Positions 56,114 to 64,000 of a stretch of DNA of 64,000 nt are shown here, in pieces. Source of the stretch: Bordetella genomosp. 4 (lineage in GTDB: Bacteria; Pseudomonadota; Gammaproteobacteria; Burkholderiales; Burkholderiaceae_B); the NCBI RefSeq assembly GCF_002261185.1, contig NZ_NEVQ01000003.1:62001-126000 (forward strand), in the 5' to 3' direction. The notes under the pieces are model-generated. The model saw only the letters and a program-made list of their open reading frames with translations. It did no database searches and was not told the DNA's origin. The position numbers and the translations under genes are program-made. Positions within the stretch are counted from its first letter, which is position 1. Each line of letters begins with the position of its first letter.

Positions 56114-57451
56114 TTAGTGGGTCAGGATGCCCCAGCTCAGCACGGCGATGATTTCAATGATGCCGACCCAGATCATCATGATCACGGTGTAGCTCATCAC
56201 GTCGCGCAGCTTGAGTTTCGAGAGCGCCAAAGCTGGCAGAATCCAGAACGGCTGAACCAGGTCATTCCAGGAGTTGCCCAGCATGACGGCCATCGAGGTC
56301 TGGCTGATCGAGCTGCCGATTTCCTTGGCGGCGTCGATCATGAAGGGGCCTTGGATCATCCAGTGGCCGCCGCCAGAAGGCGCGAAGAAGTTGATGAAGA
56401 ACGAACTGATCAGGCCCCAGAACGGCAGCGTGCCCGGCGTGGCGACGTCAACAAAAACGTGGGAAATGGTATTCACCAGGCCCGAGCCCGCCATGATGGC
56501 CATGATGCCGGCGTAGAAGGGATACTGCAGAATGATGCCGGAGATCGTCTTGATGCCGTCATTCAGCTTGGCCACATAAGCAGCCGGCGTGCCCAGCAGC
56601 AATACGCCCAGAAAGAGGATAAAGAAGTTGATCAGGTTCAGATCCAGCGAGCCGCCGTCCACGAAGTGAAAAACGACATAGGCCATGCCGAGCAAACCGA
56701 TCAACAGGCTCAGGATGCGGCTGTTGTTGAGCTTGGAAGCAATGGTGTTTTGTTCGATCAGGTCGCTGCCTGGCGCAGGCTCGGTCGACTTGTCGATGGC
56801 CGGATCGACTTCGATGACTTTTTCACCGGCACGGGGATGCAGCCAGGCGTTGAGCAAGGGCAGCGTGACGATGATGATCAGGCTCGTGATCAGCATGGGC
56901 GCGGAGAAAATCGTTTCCGACAGCGGCACCGTACCCATCTGATCGACCAGGGGATGGCCTGGCGTTGCGATCAGCACCGGGATGCTGGCAGACAGGCCCA
57001 GGCCGTACATGGTAAAGCCGCTATAGGCTGCGGCGATGATCAATGGGTAGTGCACGCCTTTGACTTTCAAGGCCAGTTTCTTGGCGACGATACCGCCGAT
57101 GACCAGGCCAAAGCCCCAGTTCAGATAGCTGCCGATGCCGCCTACCAGCGTGGCCACGATGATGGCCGTGCGAGGCTGATGCACGTGGCTGACGATGCGG
57201 TTGAGCAGGCGATCCGTGAGCGGCGCGGTGGCCAGCACGTAGCCCATGGCCAGGATCACGGCCATCTGCGTGGTGAACGCCAAGAGGCTCCAGAATCCTT
57301 TGCCCCATTCACGGGTAATCTGGCCCAGGCTCTGCCCCTCGATGCCCATGGCCATCAGCACGGTCAACAGCGTCAGCGCGATGGCGAACACAAAAGGATC
57401 GGGCAGATACTTGCGCATCAGCTCCGTAAAGAAGGACGTTAATTTGTTCAT
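56114..57451 (-). CDS. atoE: short-chain fatty acid transporter, AtoE family
   Basis: The 445-residue inner-membrane protein has about 12 hydrophobic segments and the pattern of the TIGR00366/AtoE family (FFTELMRKYLPDPFVFAIALT at the start, then LNWGFGLVIGGIVAKKLA and MIQGPFMIDAAKEIG). It likely imports butyrate or acetoacetate-type acids. It is 19 bp upstream of the SDR gene. Between it and the dehydrogenase gene is a 121-bp gap with no gene. Confidence 0.87.
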   Translation of the reverse strand: MNKLTSFFTELMRKYLPDPFVFAIALTLLTVLMAMGIEGQSLGQITREWGKGFWSLLAFTTQMAVILAMGYVLATAPLTDRLLNRIVSHVHQPRTAIIVATLVGGIGSYLNWGFGLVIGGIVAKKLALKVKGVHYPLIIAAAYSGFTMYGLGLSASIPVLIATPGHPLVDQMGTVPLSETIFSAPMLITSLIIIVTLPLLNAWLHPRAGEKVIEVDPAIDKSTEPAPGSDLIEQNTIASKLNNSRILSLLIGLLGMAYVVFHFVDGGSLDLNLINFFILFLGVLLLGTPAAYVAKLNDGIKTISGIILQYPFYAGIMAIMAGSGLVNTISHVFVDVATPGTLPFWGLISSFFINFFAPSGGGHWMIQGPFMIDAAKEIGSSISQTSMAVMLGNSWNDLVQPFWILPALALSKLKLRDVMSYTVIMMIWVGIIEIIAVLSWGILTH

Positions 57452-57572
57452 GCTGCCTCCAACTCACTCCGTAAGGCGTACTTAAAGGCAGAGCCGATCA
57501 TCAGGCGCGACAGGGCGTCCTGGATGCAAGGGTCTGCGGGGGATTACATAAATCGATATGAGGGACAAGCCT

Positions 57573-58505
57573 TTACTGGGCTTGTCGTTTGTTCAACCAG
57601 GCCACTAATTCACCCAGGGCTGCGCTTTTGTCGCGCAGTACTTGTTCGCGGCGCTCGGGCGGCCAGGCATAGAAACCCTGGCCGGTCTTGGCGCCGAGTT
57701 GGCCGGTGGCAACTTTCTCAGTGAGCAACGCCGAAGGCGTGGTGCGGTTTTCCAGGTCGGCGTAAAGGTAGCTCGCGATGGCATGATGGACATCGATGCC
57801 GTTCATGTCGCGCTGCTCCAGCGGCCCGGATAGCGCCAGGCGGATACCCAGGCTCCATTTCACGACTTCGTCGATGTCTTCGGCGCTGGCGATGCCTTGT
57901 TCCAGCAGCGAGATGGCCTCGCGGGCGAGGGCGTGTTGAATGCGGTTGGCGATAAAGCCCGGGATATCGCGATTGACCAGCACGGGGCGTTTGCCGCCGA
58001 ATCTCAGCGTTGCCATCACGCGCTCGACGGTTTCGGCCGAGGTGTCGTCATTGCGTACGACCTCGACCAGAGGAATGACATCGGCGGGCGTAAAGAAGTG
58101 CGTGCCCACAAAACGATCGCGGCGTGTCACGGCCTGGGCAATGGCGTTGATCGACAGGCCCGACGTATTCGTCGCGAAGATCGTCTCGGGTTTGCACAGC
58201 GTGTCCAGGCGAGCGAATGTGTCGCGCTTGAGCTCCAGCTTTTCCGGAATGGCTTCGATGACCAGGTCGCAGGCGCAGGCGGCCTCCAGACCAGTATCCA
58301 TGCGAATGCGGCGTCGTGTCTCAGCCACCGCATCGGGGGCGTAGACACCGAGTTGCCGATCAATGACACCGGCCGCGCGTTCGAGCGCGCCGGGTACGGG
58401 GTCGATCAAGACGACCTCAAGTCCTTTTGCTGCAAACAGGGCAGCGATGCCGCTGCCCATGGCGCCTGCGCCGACGACGGCCAGGCTCTGGATAGGAAGA
58501 TCCAT
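57573..58505 (-). CDS. 3-hydroxyacyl-CoA dehydrogenase
   Basis: The 310-residue enzyme has the Rossmann motif VVGAGAMGSGIAALFAAKG and the 3-hydroxyacyl-CoA dehydrogenase regions VIEAIPEKLELKRDTFARLD and GTHFFTPADVIPLVEVV. The catalytic His and Glu are in the last two. It oxidises 3-hydroxyacyl-CoA with NAD. ATG 58505 has GGAG 8-9 bp upstream. A 15-bp palindrome lies 96 bp upstream. Confidence 0.88.
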   Translation of the reverse strand: MDLPIQSLAVVGAGAMGSGIAALFAAKGLEVVLIDPVPGALERAAGVIDRQLGVYAPDAVAETRRRIRMDTGLEAACACDLVIEAIPEKLELKRDTFARLDTLCKPETIFATNTSGLSINAIAQAVTRRDRFVGTHFFTPADVIPLVEVVRNDDTSAETVERVMATLRFGGKRPVLVNRDIPGFIANRIQHALAREAISLLEQGIASAEDIDEVVKWSLGIRLALSGPLEQRDMNGIDVHHAIASYLYADLENRTTPSALLTEKVATGQLGAKTGQGFYAWPPERREQVLRDKSAALGELVAWLNKRQAQ

Positions 58506-58600
58506 GTCGAAAGGCTCCGGGAGGCTCGCGCTCGGTGATGGGCGCGTCGGAGCACGTCTCATCCGAATACTGTTCCAGGCGCGGGCCAGGAATCGTTGTT

Positions 58601-58633
58601 GTTCTATATACGAACATTTGTGCGTATATAGAA
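58601..58633. promoter_or_regulatory. palindromic operator upstream of the 3-hydroxyacyl-CoA dehydrogenase gene
   Basis: TTCTATATACG (58602-58612) recurs as its complement at 58623-58633 across 10 bases. The first arm also forms GTTCTATATACGAAC, which resembles the GTTC...GAAC boxes before pcaI. It is an AT-rich promoter-operator zone. Confidence 0.5.
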
Positions 58634-58756
58634 TTTATTTAGGGATAGTACTAAGAATTTCGGGCGGACGCCAATGGGCCGGGATTGTCATGCGGCACGA
58701 TGATCATCACAACGGCCACGTAGATCGACGGCGCAGGCCAAAAATTTCCTAAGTTA

Positions 58757-58778
58757 GAATTGCTAGTTATTCTCATTT
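58757..58778. promoter_or_regulatory. possible Fur box before the esterase gene
   Basis: On the minus strand it reads AAATGAGAATAACTAGCAATTC, which resembles the GATAATGAGAATAATT-type Fur consensus in most of its first half. It lies about 150 bp before the esterase start. The second half is weaker, so this is tentative. Confidence 0.4.
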
Positions 58779-58926
58779 AGATTGGTGACCCTACGCCCGC
58801 CAGAGGCTGCGGTATCCCACCTCTCTGGTGAAAACCACGGGCGTTGAAAGTGGCTCGCCCATGCGCCGTTCTGTGACGGTCAACCTGAAACGCAATTGCT
58901 GGATGATGTTGAGAAACGATTTGTCT

Positions 58927-59868
58927 ATGAAGTTATCGATGCTGTCTTTGTGCTGCCTGCTGGGCACCACCTACGTTCATGCGCAAACCCCTGCAGCCGG
59001 TCAAATGCCGGGTATGCAATTGGTGGGCGAGACAGTCGTGGATCATCCGTCCGAGTGGTATCAGTTTGAACGGCATCAGATCGACTCGGCCGATGGCAAA
59101 CGGCATTACCGCATCGAGATTTCGATTCCTCGCGCCGCTGCGCCGGCGGCAGGCTATCCCGTGCTGTACATGTTGGATGGCAACGCTGCGATGGCGACGT
59201 TGAAAGACGCGGACTTGGCGGCGCTGGCGCGCAGCGGCCATCCGCCTGTGCTGGTGGCGATCGGTTACGACGTGCCTACACGCAATGATGTCGTGTCGCG
59301 TGCGTTCGACTACACGCCGCCCACATATGAAAACGGCCAGCGTGTGCACCAGGAAGACGATCGGGGACGCGCCGGCGGCGGTGCCGATATTTTTCTGGAA
59401 TACATCAAGTCGTCCATCAAGCCTCTGGTGCAGTCGCGCGTCAAAGTGGATCCGCAAAAGGAATATTTGTGGGGCCATTCCTATGGAGGGCTGTTCACCT
59501 TGCATACCTTGTATACGCAGCCCAATGCCTTTGCGCGCTACATCGTCGGCGACCCTTCGGCGTGGTGGAATGATGGTGTGCTGGTTCAGGAATGGCACGC
59601 GTTCGACGCGAACAAGGCGGCGGGCAAGCGCATCGCGATTCTCGTTGGCACAAAGCCCCGTGATCCTAATCGGCCGATGCCGAATCTGCCGCGTGCAAAG
59701 CCTGGCCGCGCGCCGATTGAAAATCCTCGCGCCGTCATCGGCGATATGGCCGACGGACTGCGCAAGGCTGGTGGCGATGTCAGCTACGAGACCTTCCCGC
59801 AATACGGGCACGGCGACATGATCCGCGTGTCGCTCGAGCGCGCATTAGAGGTCGCTGTGCAACCTTGA
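58927..59868 (+). CDS. exported alpha/beta hydrolase, IroE/Fes-like (siderophore esterase type)
   Basis: The 313-residue protein has a signal peptide (KLSMLSLCCLLGTTYVHA, then QTPA). It has a serine hydrolase fold with GHSYGGLFTL (nucleophile Ser), an Asp region and His in FPQYGHGDMIRVS. The early HYRIEISIPRAAAPAAGYPVLYMLDGNA pattern is typical of the IroE/Fes family that cut ferric siderophore esters. The longer upstream frame from 58828 is possible, but signal-peptide logic favours ATG 58927. Confidence 0.78.
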   Translation: MKLSMLSLCCLLGTTYVHAQTPAAGQMPGMQLVGETVVDHPSEWYQFERHQIDSADGKRHYRIEISIPRAAAPAAGYPVLYMLDGNAAMATLKDADLAALARSGHPPVLVAIGYDVPTRNDVVSRAFDYTPPTYENGQRVHQEDDRGRAGGGADIFLEYIKSSIKPLVQSRVKVDPQKEYLWGHSYGGLFTLHTLYTQPNAFARYIVGDPSAWWNDGVLVQEWHAFDANKAAGKRIAILVGTKPRDPNRPMPNLPRAKPGRAPIENPRAVIGDMADGLRKAGGDVSYETFPQYGHGDMIRVSLERALEVAVQP

Positions 59869-59981
59869 GGCAACGATCGAAGGACAGACGAGTCGGCATG
59901 CGGCATGTCTGTCCTTGAGCGGTTTGCATGTTTGTCTGGATTGATGCGCGCTCGCGCTGACTGATGAGCGGGGGCGCTTCA

Positions 59982-62831
59982 TCAGCCAGAGTTGCGCAGC
60001 CCCGCCGAGATGCCGTTGATGGTCAGGTGAATTGCACTGCGCACGCGTTTGTCGGGCTCTGTCGCGCCATCCTGTTGGGCGGCACGGTAGCGGCGGATCA
60101 GATCGATCTGTAGATAATTCAACGGATCGATGTAGGCAAAGCGTTCGCGCAGCGAGGCCTGCAGGGCAGGGTTGTCCGCCAACAGTTCCCGTTGCGTCAA
60201 TAAACGGAGCATGGCGATGGTACGGCCATGTTCCGCACTGATCTGGTTGAAAATACGTTCACGCAGTGCCCGCGCGGGCAGCAGTTGCGCATAGCGCGCC
60301 GCAATGGCCAGATCGGATTTGGCCAGCACCATCTCCATATTGGAGAGCAGCGTGCGAAACGCGGGCCACTCTCGCGCCATCTCTCGCAACTGGGCGAGCC
60401 GGGCGCGGCGCGAACGGGGCGCGCCTGTCGCACCGGTCTCGAGATAGGATTCGATGGCAGAGCCCACACCGTACCAGCCGGTCAGCATGAGGCGGCACTG
60501 TGCCCATGAGAACCCCCATGGAATGGCCCGCAACTCGTCGATGTGCTGGCCTTGTTTGCGCGAGGCCGGGCGAGAGCCGATGTTCAGCCCGGCGATTTCC
60601 GTAATCGGTGTGGTGGCAAAGAAATACTCTGCAAATCCCGGCGTTTCATAAACGAGGCCGCGATAGCTGCGTTGCGCCGTGTCGGACATGAAGGACATGG
60701 CCGGACCATAATGTGCCATATGGGCGTCTTCGGCACTGGCGGCAGCCGCACGGGGCGCCAGCGACGACTCCAGCGTGGCCGCAACCAGCAGTTCAAGATG
60801 CCAGCGGCCCACTTCGGCATCTTTGTACTTGCTCTGGATGACTTCGCCTTGTTCTGTCAGGCGCAGTTGACCGGCCACGGTGCCCGGCGGCTGTGCCAGG
60901 ATGGCGTCAAAGCTCGAGCCGCCGCCGCGCCCTACTGAACCGCCACGTCCGTGAAAGAGCCGCAGCCGCACACGGCGCGTGCTGAACACATTGACCAGTG
61001 CGCGCTCGGCTTGATAAAGCGACCAGTTCGATGTGAGAAAACCGCCGTCCTTGTTGCTGTCGGAATAGCCCAGCATGACTTCCTGGGTGTCGTTCTGCGC
61101 GTGTTTGACGCGTGCCCGCACCTCGGGCAGATCCAACCACGCCGCCATGATCTCCGGACCGCGCTCCAAGTCAGGAATGGTTTCGAATAACGGGACGACC
61201 ATCAGGCCGTCCTGCGGTTCGATGTCCTGACCGGGAGCCGTGGTCAAGCCGGTTTCTTTTTGCAGCACCAGGACTTCGAGCAGATCGCTCAAGGTTTCCG
61301 TATGCGACACAATCGTCTGCTGCACTGCCTGTTTGCCGTACCGTGCGCGCCCCGCGGCGGCGGCGCGCAAAATGGCCAGCTCGCGAGTGGTTTCTTCGCT
61401 GTAGGTGATCCAGGGCGAGGCCAGAGGCCGGGCCTGGGCCAATTCGGATCGCAGCAACGCCACGCGTGCGTCTTCGTCGAGTTGGCGGTAATCGACCGGT
61501 TTGCCATCGTGCTGCGTGCCGGCACGGGTGAATAGTTCGGTGAGCACGCGTTCGTGCACATCTGAACTCTGACGCAGGTCGACCGTCGCGAGGTGAAAGC
61601 CGAAGACTTCCACAGCCTGCTGCAAGCCGCTCAGATGCAGCCGGGCGATCGGCGCGCCATGGTTGGCAGACAGCGATGAGGCAATGACGGCCAGATCGTT
61701 GGCCAGCTCGCGCGGGGTGTTGTACGGTGGCGCCGGATGCGTGACGCGGCGAGCCAGATCGCGGCCAGTCAGTTGCTGAGCCGTCGCTGCCAGACGGGCA
61801 TAGATGCCCACCAGAGCGCGGCGGTACGGCTCGTCGCGGCGGTGAGCCGAATCGTCGCCGCCTGCATCGGCCAAGGCTCGCAGGTCCGAGTCGGCATCGA
61901 TCAGCAGCGTGGTGATCGATAGTTCTGCGCCGAGCGCATGGACCTCTTGCAGGTAGTATTCGAACAGCACGGTGGCCTGGCGCAACAACGCGAGTTCCAG
62001 CGTGCCTGCGTCTACATTGGGATTGCCGTCGCGGTCACCCCCGATCCAGCTGCCCATGCGCAGAAAGGGTTCCAAGGGCGGCGGGGGGGCTGCAAAGGGT
62101 TTGACCGGGTCGCGGGCCAGCAGGCGGGACAGGTCCGAATACACCCGCGGGATGACGTTCAAAAACGTGCTGCGATAGTACGACAAGGCGTTTTCGATCT
62201 CGTCGGCCACGGTCAGCCGCGTGTAGCGCAGCATCCGCGTTTGCCACAGCGTGGCGATGCGTCCCAGCAGGACGAGGTCCAGGTCGGCGATCTCCTGGGC
62301 TGTCAACGGCCCCTCGCGTTGCAAGAGTGCTGTTGCGATTTCCCGGTGCACGTCCAGGGTGCTCTTGCGCTGCACCTCGGTCGGGTGTGCTGTCAGGACA
62401 GGTACGAGGCAGGCCTCGGAGAGTAAGCGGCGGATTTGGGCGGGGGTGACGCCTTGCGCCTCCAGCGAGCTGACGGCCTCGCGCAGGCTGCCACGTGCTG
62501 GCGTCTCGTTGGCCAAAGCGTGTTCGCGTTGCGCGCGATTCTGGTCGCGATCTTCGGCGATATTCGACAAATGCAGAAAATAACTGAACGCGCGGGCCAC
62601 TGAGTTCGGGTCATTGCCGCGCAGCCGCTTCACGCGTTGTTCCAGCAGCTTGCCGTCGGCCTTGTTGCCCTCGCGGCGAAACCGCACGGCTGTACGGCGC
62701 AGGGTTTCGATCGTATCGAATACCCGCTCGCCCTCACAGGCTTGGATGACTTCGCCTAATAAACGCCCCAGCAGCCGGATATCGTGACGTAAGGGTTCAG
62801 CAGTATCGGACTGCGGGCGGATGGCTTTCAT
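59982..62831 (-). CDS. ppc: phosphoenolpyruvate carboxylase
   Basis: This enzyme adds bicarbonate to phosphoenolpyruvate to make oxaloacetate. The 949-residue protein has the catalytic His of [13 protein letters not shown], the [10 protein letters not shown] and [15 protein letters not shown] loops, [10 protein letters not shown] and the conserved C-terminal RNSG. Length is normal for bacterial Ppc (about 880-960). ATG 62831 is used; an upstream frame is rejected. Confidence 0.97.
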   Translation of the reverse strand: MKAIRPQSDTAEPLRHDIRLLGRLLGEVIQACEGERVFDTIETLRRTAVRFRREGNKADGKLLEQRVKRLRGNDPNSVARAFSYFLHLSNIAEDRDQNRAQREHALANETPARGSLREAVSSLEAQGVTPAQIRRLLSEACLVPVLTAHPTEVQRKSTLDVHREIATALLQREGPLTAQEIADLDLVLLGRIATLWQTRMLRYTRLTVADEIENALSYYRSTFLNVIPRVYSDLSRLLARDPVKPFAAPPPPLEPFLRMGSWIGGDRDGNPNVDAGTLELALLRQATVLFEYYLQEVHALGAELSITTLLIDADSDLRALADAGGDDSAHRRDEPYRRALVGIYARLAATAQQLTGRDLARRVTHPAPPYNTPRELANDLAVIASSLSANHGAPIARLHLSGLQQAVEVFGFHLATVDLRQSSDVHERVLTELFTRAGTQHDGKPVDYRQLDEDARVALLRSELAQARPLASPWITYSEETTRELAILRAAAAGRARYGKQAVQQTIVSHTETLSDLLEVLVLQKETGLTTAPGQDIEPQDGLMVVPLFETIPDLERGPEIMAAWLDLPEVRARVKHAQNDTQEVMLGYSDSNKDGGFLTSNWSLYQAERALVNVFSTRRVRLRLFHGRGGSVGRGGGSSFDAILAQPPGTVAGQLRLTEQGEVIQSKYKDAEVGRWHLELLVAATLESSLAPRAAAASAEDAHMAHYGPAMSFMSDTAQRSYRGLVYETPGFAEYFFATTPITEIAGLNIGSRPASRKQGQHIDELRAIPWGFSWAQCRLMLTGWYGVGSAIESYLETGATGAPRSRRARLAQLREMAREWPAFRTLLSNMEMVLAKSDLAIAARYAQLLPARALRERIFNQISAEHGRTIAMLRLLTQRELLADNPALQASLRERFAYIDPLNYLQIDLIRRYRAAQQDGATEPDKRVRSAIHLTINGISAGLRNSG

Positions 62832-63080
62832 AGGCAGGAAATCCGTCGGGCAAAAGGGTGGGTTGAGAATTCGGGCTGATCGCAAAAACAGTGAGGCTAT
62901 GGATGCAAATCATTTTACGCAGCATCCGTGACAAATAACCCTAAATAAAAAAGGGGATATTTGGGCGTGGTGCTGCGCTGATTTTTCTCATTCTGTGGGG
63001 TGGCGTGCGGCGCGGTGCGTCATGGGTTGCGGTACAGTTTCTGCTCGGGCGCTTTGCCTGGCAACGAATCTGAAAGTGTT

Positions 63081-63785
63081 ATGCAAAATCATCAACGACG
63101 CGCACTGGTCCTGTTTTCCGGCGGCCAGGATTCCACGACTTGTCTGGCTTGGGCGTTGGATCGCTATGCTCACGTCGAGACGGTCGCGTTCGACTATGGA
63201 CAACGCCATCGCATCGAGCTGGACGCGCGGCTGCGTGTGTTGAGCGAGTTGCGCGCGCAATTTCCGGATTGGGCGCAGCGGTTGGGCGACGATCATTTAT
63301 TGGATCTACGGGTGCTGGGCCAAGTCGGCGATACGGCGATGACCAGCGATCGCGCCATCGAGATGCAGGAAAACGGTTTGCCCAATACCTTCGTGCCCGG
63401 CCGCAATCTGCTGTTCCTGACGCTGGCTGCTGCGTTGGGCTACCGCCGCCAATTGGATGTGCTGGTAGGCGGGATGTGCGAAACCGATTTTTCGGGCTAT
63501 CCGGATTGCCGGGATGACACCATCAAGGCTCAGCAGGTCGCACTGGGTCTGGGCCTGGGGTCGCGTGTGACGATCGAGACACCATTGATGTGGATCGACA
63601 AGGCGGACACCTGGGATCTGGCGCAGCAACTCGGCGGTCAGGCGTTGGTTGATATCGTGGTCGAGCAGAGCCATACCTGCTACCTGGGTGAGCGTGGCGC
63701 GCGCCATGCTTGGGGCTATGGCTGCGGAACGTGTCCGGCATGCGCGTTGCGCAAAGCCGGGTGGGAACGTTGGCAGGCGCGATAA
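63081..63785 (+). CDS. queC: 7-cyano-7-deazaguanine synthase
   Basis: This ATP-dependent enzyme makes preQ0 for queuosine. The 234-residue protein has the PP-loop [31 protein letters not shown], and the zinc cysteines: QSHTC..., then CGTCPAC near the end. The start follows a GAAAGTG. A longer frame reaching 63000 lacks a coding look and is rejected. Confidence 0.94.
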   Translation: MQNHQRRALVLFSGGQDSTTCLAWALDRYAHVETVAFDYGQRHRIELDARLRVLSELRAQFPDWAQRLGDDHLLDLRVLGQVGDTAMTSDRAIEMQENGLPNTFVPGRNLLFLTLAAALGYRRQLDVLVGGMCETDFSGYPDCRDDTIKAQQVALGLGLGSRVTIETPLMWIDKADTWDLAQQLGGQALVDIVVEQSHTCYLGERGARHAWGYGCGTCPACALRKAGWERWQAR

Positions 63786-63837
63786 GCGTCAAGCACCCAT
63801 ATCGTGCGATGCGTCCCGCCGCACTGAAAGTCTGAAG

Positions 63838-63859
63838 GCTCGATCTCGTGAGATCGAGC
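63838..63859. repeat. 10-bp arm perfect palindrome downstream of queC
   Basis: GCTCGATCTC and GAGATCGAGC are separated by GT and form a stable stem without a T tract. No gene follows to the window end at 64000. A termination or processing signal is possible, but the evidence is thin. Confidence 0.4.
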
Positions 63860-64000
63860 AGGTCATGCTGCGAAATGAATAGACCGTCTTAGTAAAGACG
63901 CCGATTGCAAACTCCCCTCTGAAACTGATATGTTTAAACCTAAACTATCTTGCTGACGCACCGCTATCGCGGCGGCAAGTGTTCAGGTGGTTCTATCGCT

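Noticed and set aside
56093-57442. A 449-codon plus-strand frame opposite the AtoE-like transporter
   Set aside because: It is Gln/Asp/His-rich antisense composition with no recognisable family, whereas the minus strand gives a complete membrane transporter.
62995-63080. A preQ1 riboswitch before queC
   Set aside because: The leader lacks the usual hairpin and A-rich tail of the preQ1-I class; nothing else there could be supported.
1-64000. CRISPR arrays
   Set aside because: No run of regularly spaced identical repeats with unique spacers was seen; the only regular repeats are the iterons at 16.0 kb, which are inside a coding gene with short spacing.

Overview
The window is a chromosomal segment of a beta-proteobacterium, most likely from the Alcaligenaceae (Bordetella/Achromobacter relatives). 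Evidence is the GC-rich host genes, the hemA-prfA-prmC-grxD order, the beta-ketoadipate genes and the gene content as a whole. A complete lambda-like siphovirus prophage of about 39.9 kb sits in it. The genus is inferred from protein character and was not computed.

Host left flank (1-2319): an ABC importer pair of the sulfonate/nitrate/taurine type (minus strand), then a miniature internally deleted ISL3-type element, then an orphaned intrinsic terminator that once belonged to a tRNA-Phe gene.

Prophage (2320-42231): it is bounded by a 49-bp perfect direct repeat of the 3' end of tRNA-Phe; the intact tRNA lies at the right end. Left to right it holds: an integrase and a DUF4224 protein; a leftward early block (DUF550-type protein, ParB-like protein, a DnaN-like sliding clamp, membrane microproteins); an immunity region; a rightward early block; and the late genes. 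The immunity region is bracketed by two sets of 14-bp palindromic operators, at 9.9 and 12.9 kb. Between them lie a lipoprotein gene, a Panacea-domain gene with a one-base-overlapping partner, and the CI-type repressor. The rightward early block runs from a YdaS/Cro-like gene through a CII-like gene, an O-like replication gene carrying iterons, a P-like gene, a resolvase and a Q-like gene. The late genes are an initiator-like tRNA, HNH, terminases, portal, protease, capsid, connectors, tail tube, a tail chaperone with a lambda-type GGGAAAG frameshift, tape measure, tail tip, an SGNH-esterase tail fibre, holins, lysozyme and nested spanins. Right-end cargo genes include an SRAP protein.

The control logic reads as lambda-like. 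The repressor would silence a leftward promoter (with a downstream boxA) and a rightward promoter, and a Q-like protein would act at a late promoter. At least four intrinsic terminators sit directly upstream of late genes and would require antitermination or act as attenuators. The best candidates for something new are the Panacea gene pair in the slot lambda uses for rexAB, and a phage tRNA with the C1xA72 mismatch and GGG/CCC anticodon stem of an initiator tRNA.

Host right flank (42232-64000): tRNA-Phe, hemA, prfA, prmC, grxD, an intergenic palindromic repeat, a DUF934 gene plus sulfite reductase, carbonic anhydrase, a beta-ketoadipate block (cyclase-like, pcaD, YciI, catC, pcaJ, pcaI) with a divergent IclR regulator, a short-chain acid block (SDR, AtoE-like transporter, 3-hydroxyacyl-CoA dehydrogenase), a periplasmic esterase behind a Fur-like box, ppc and queC.
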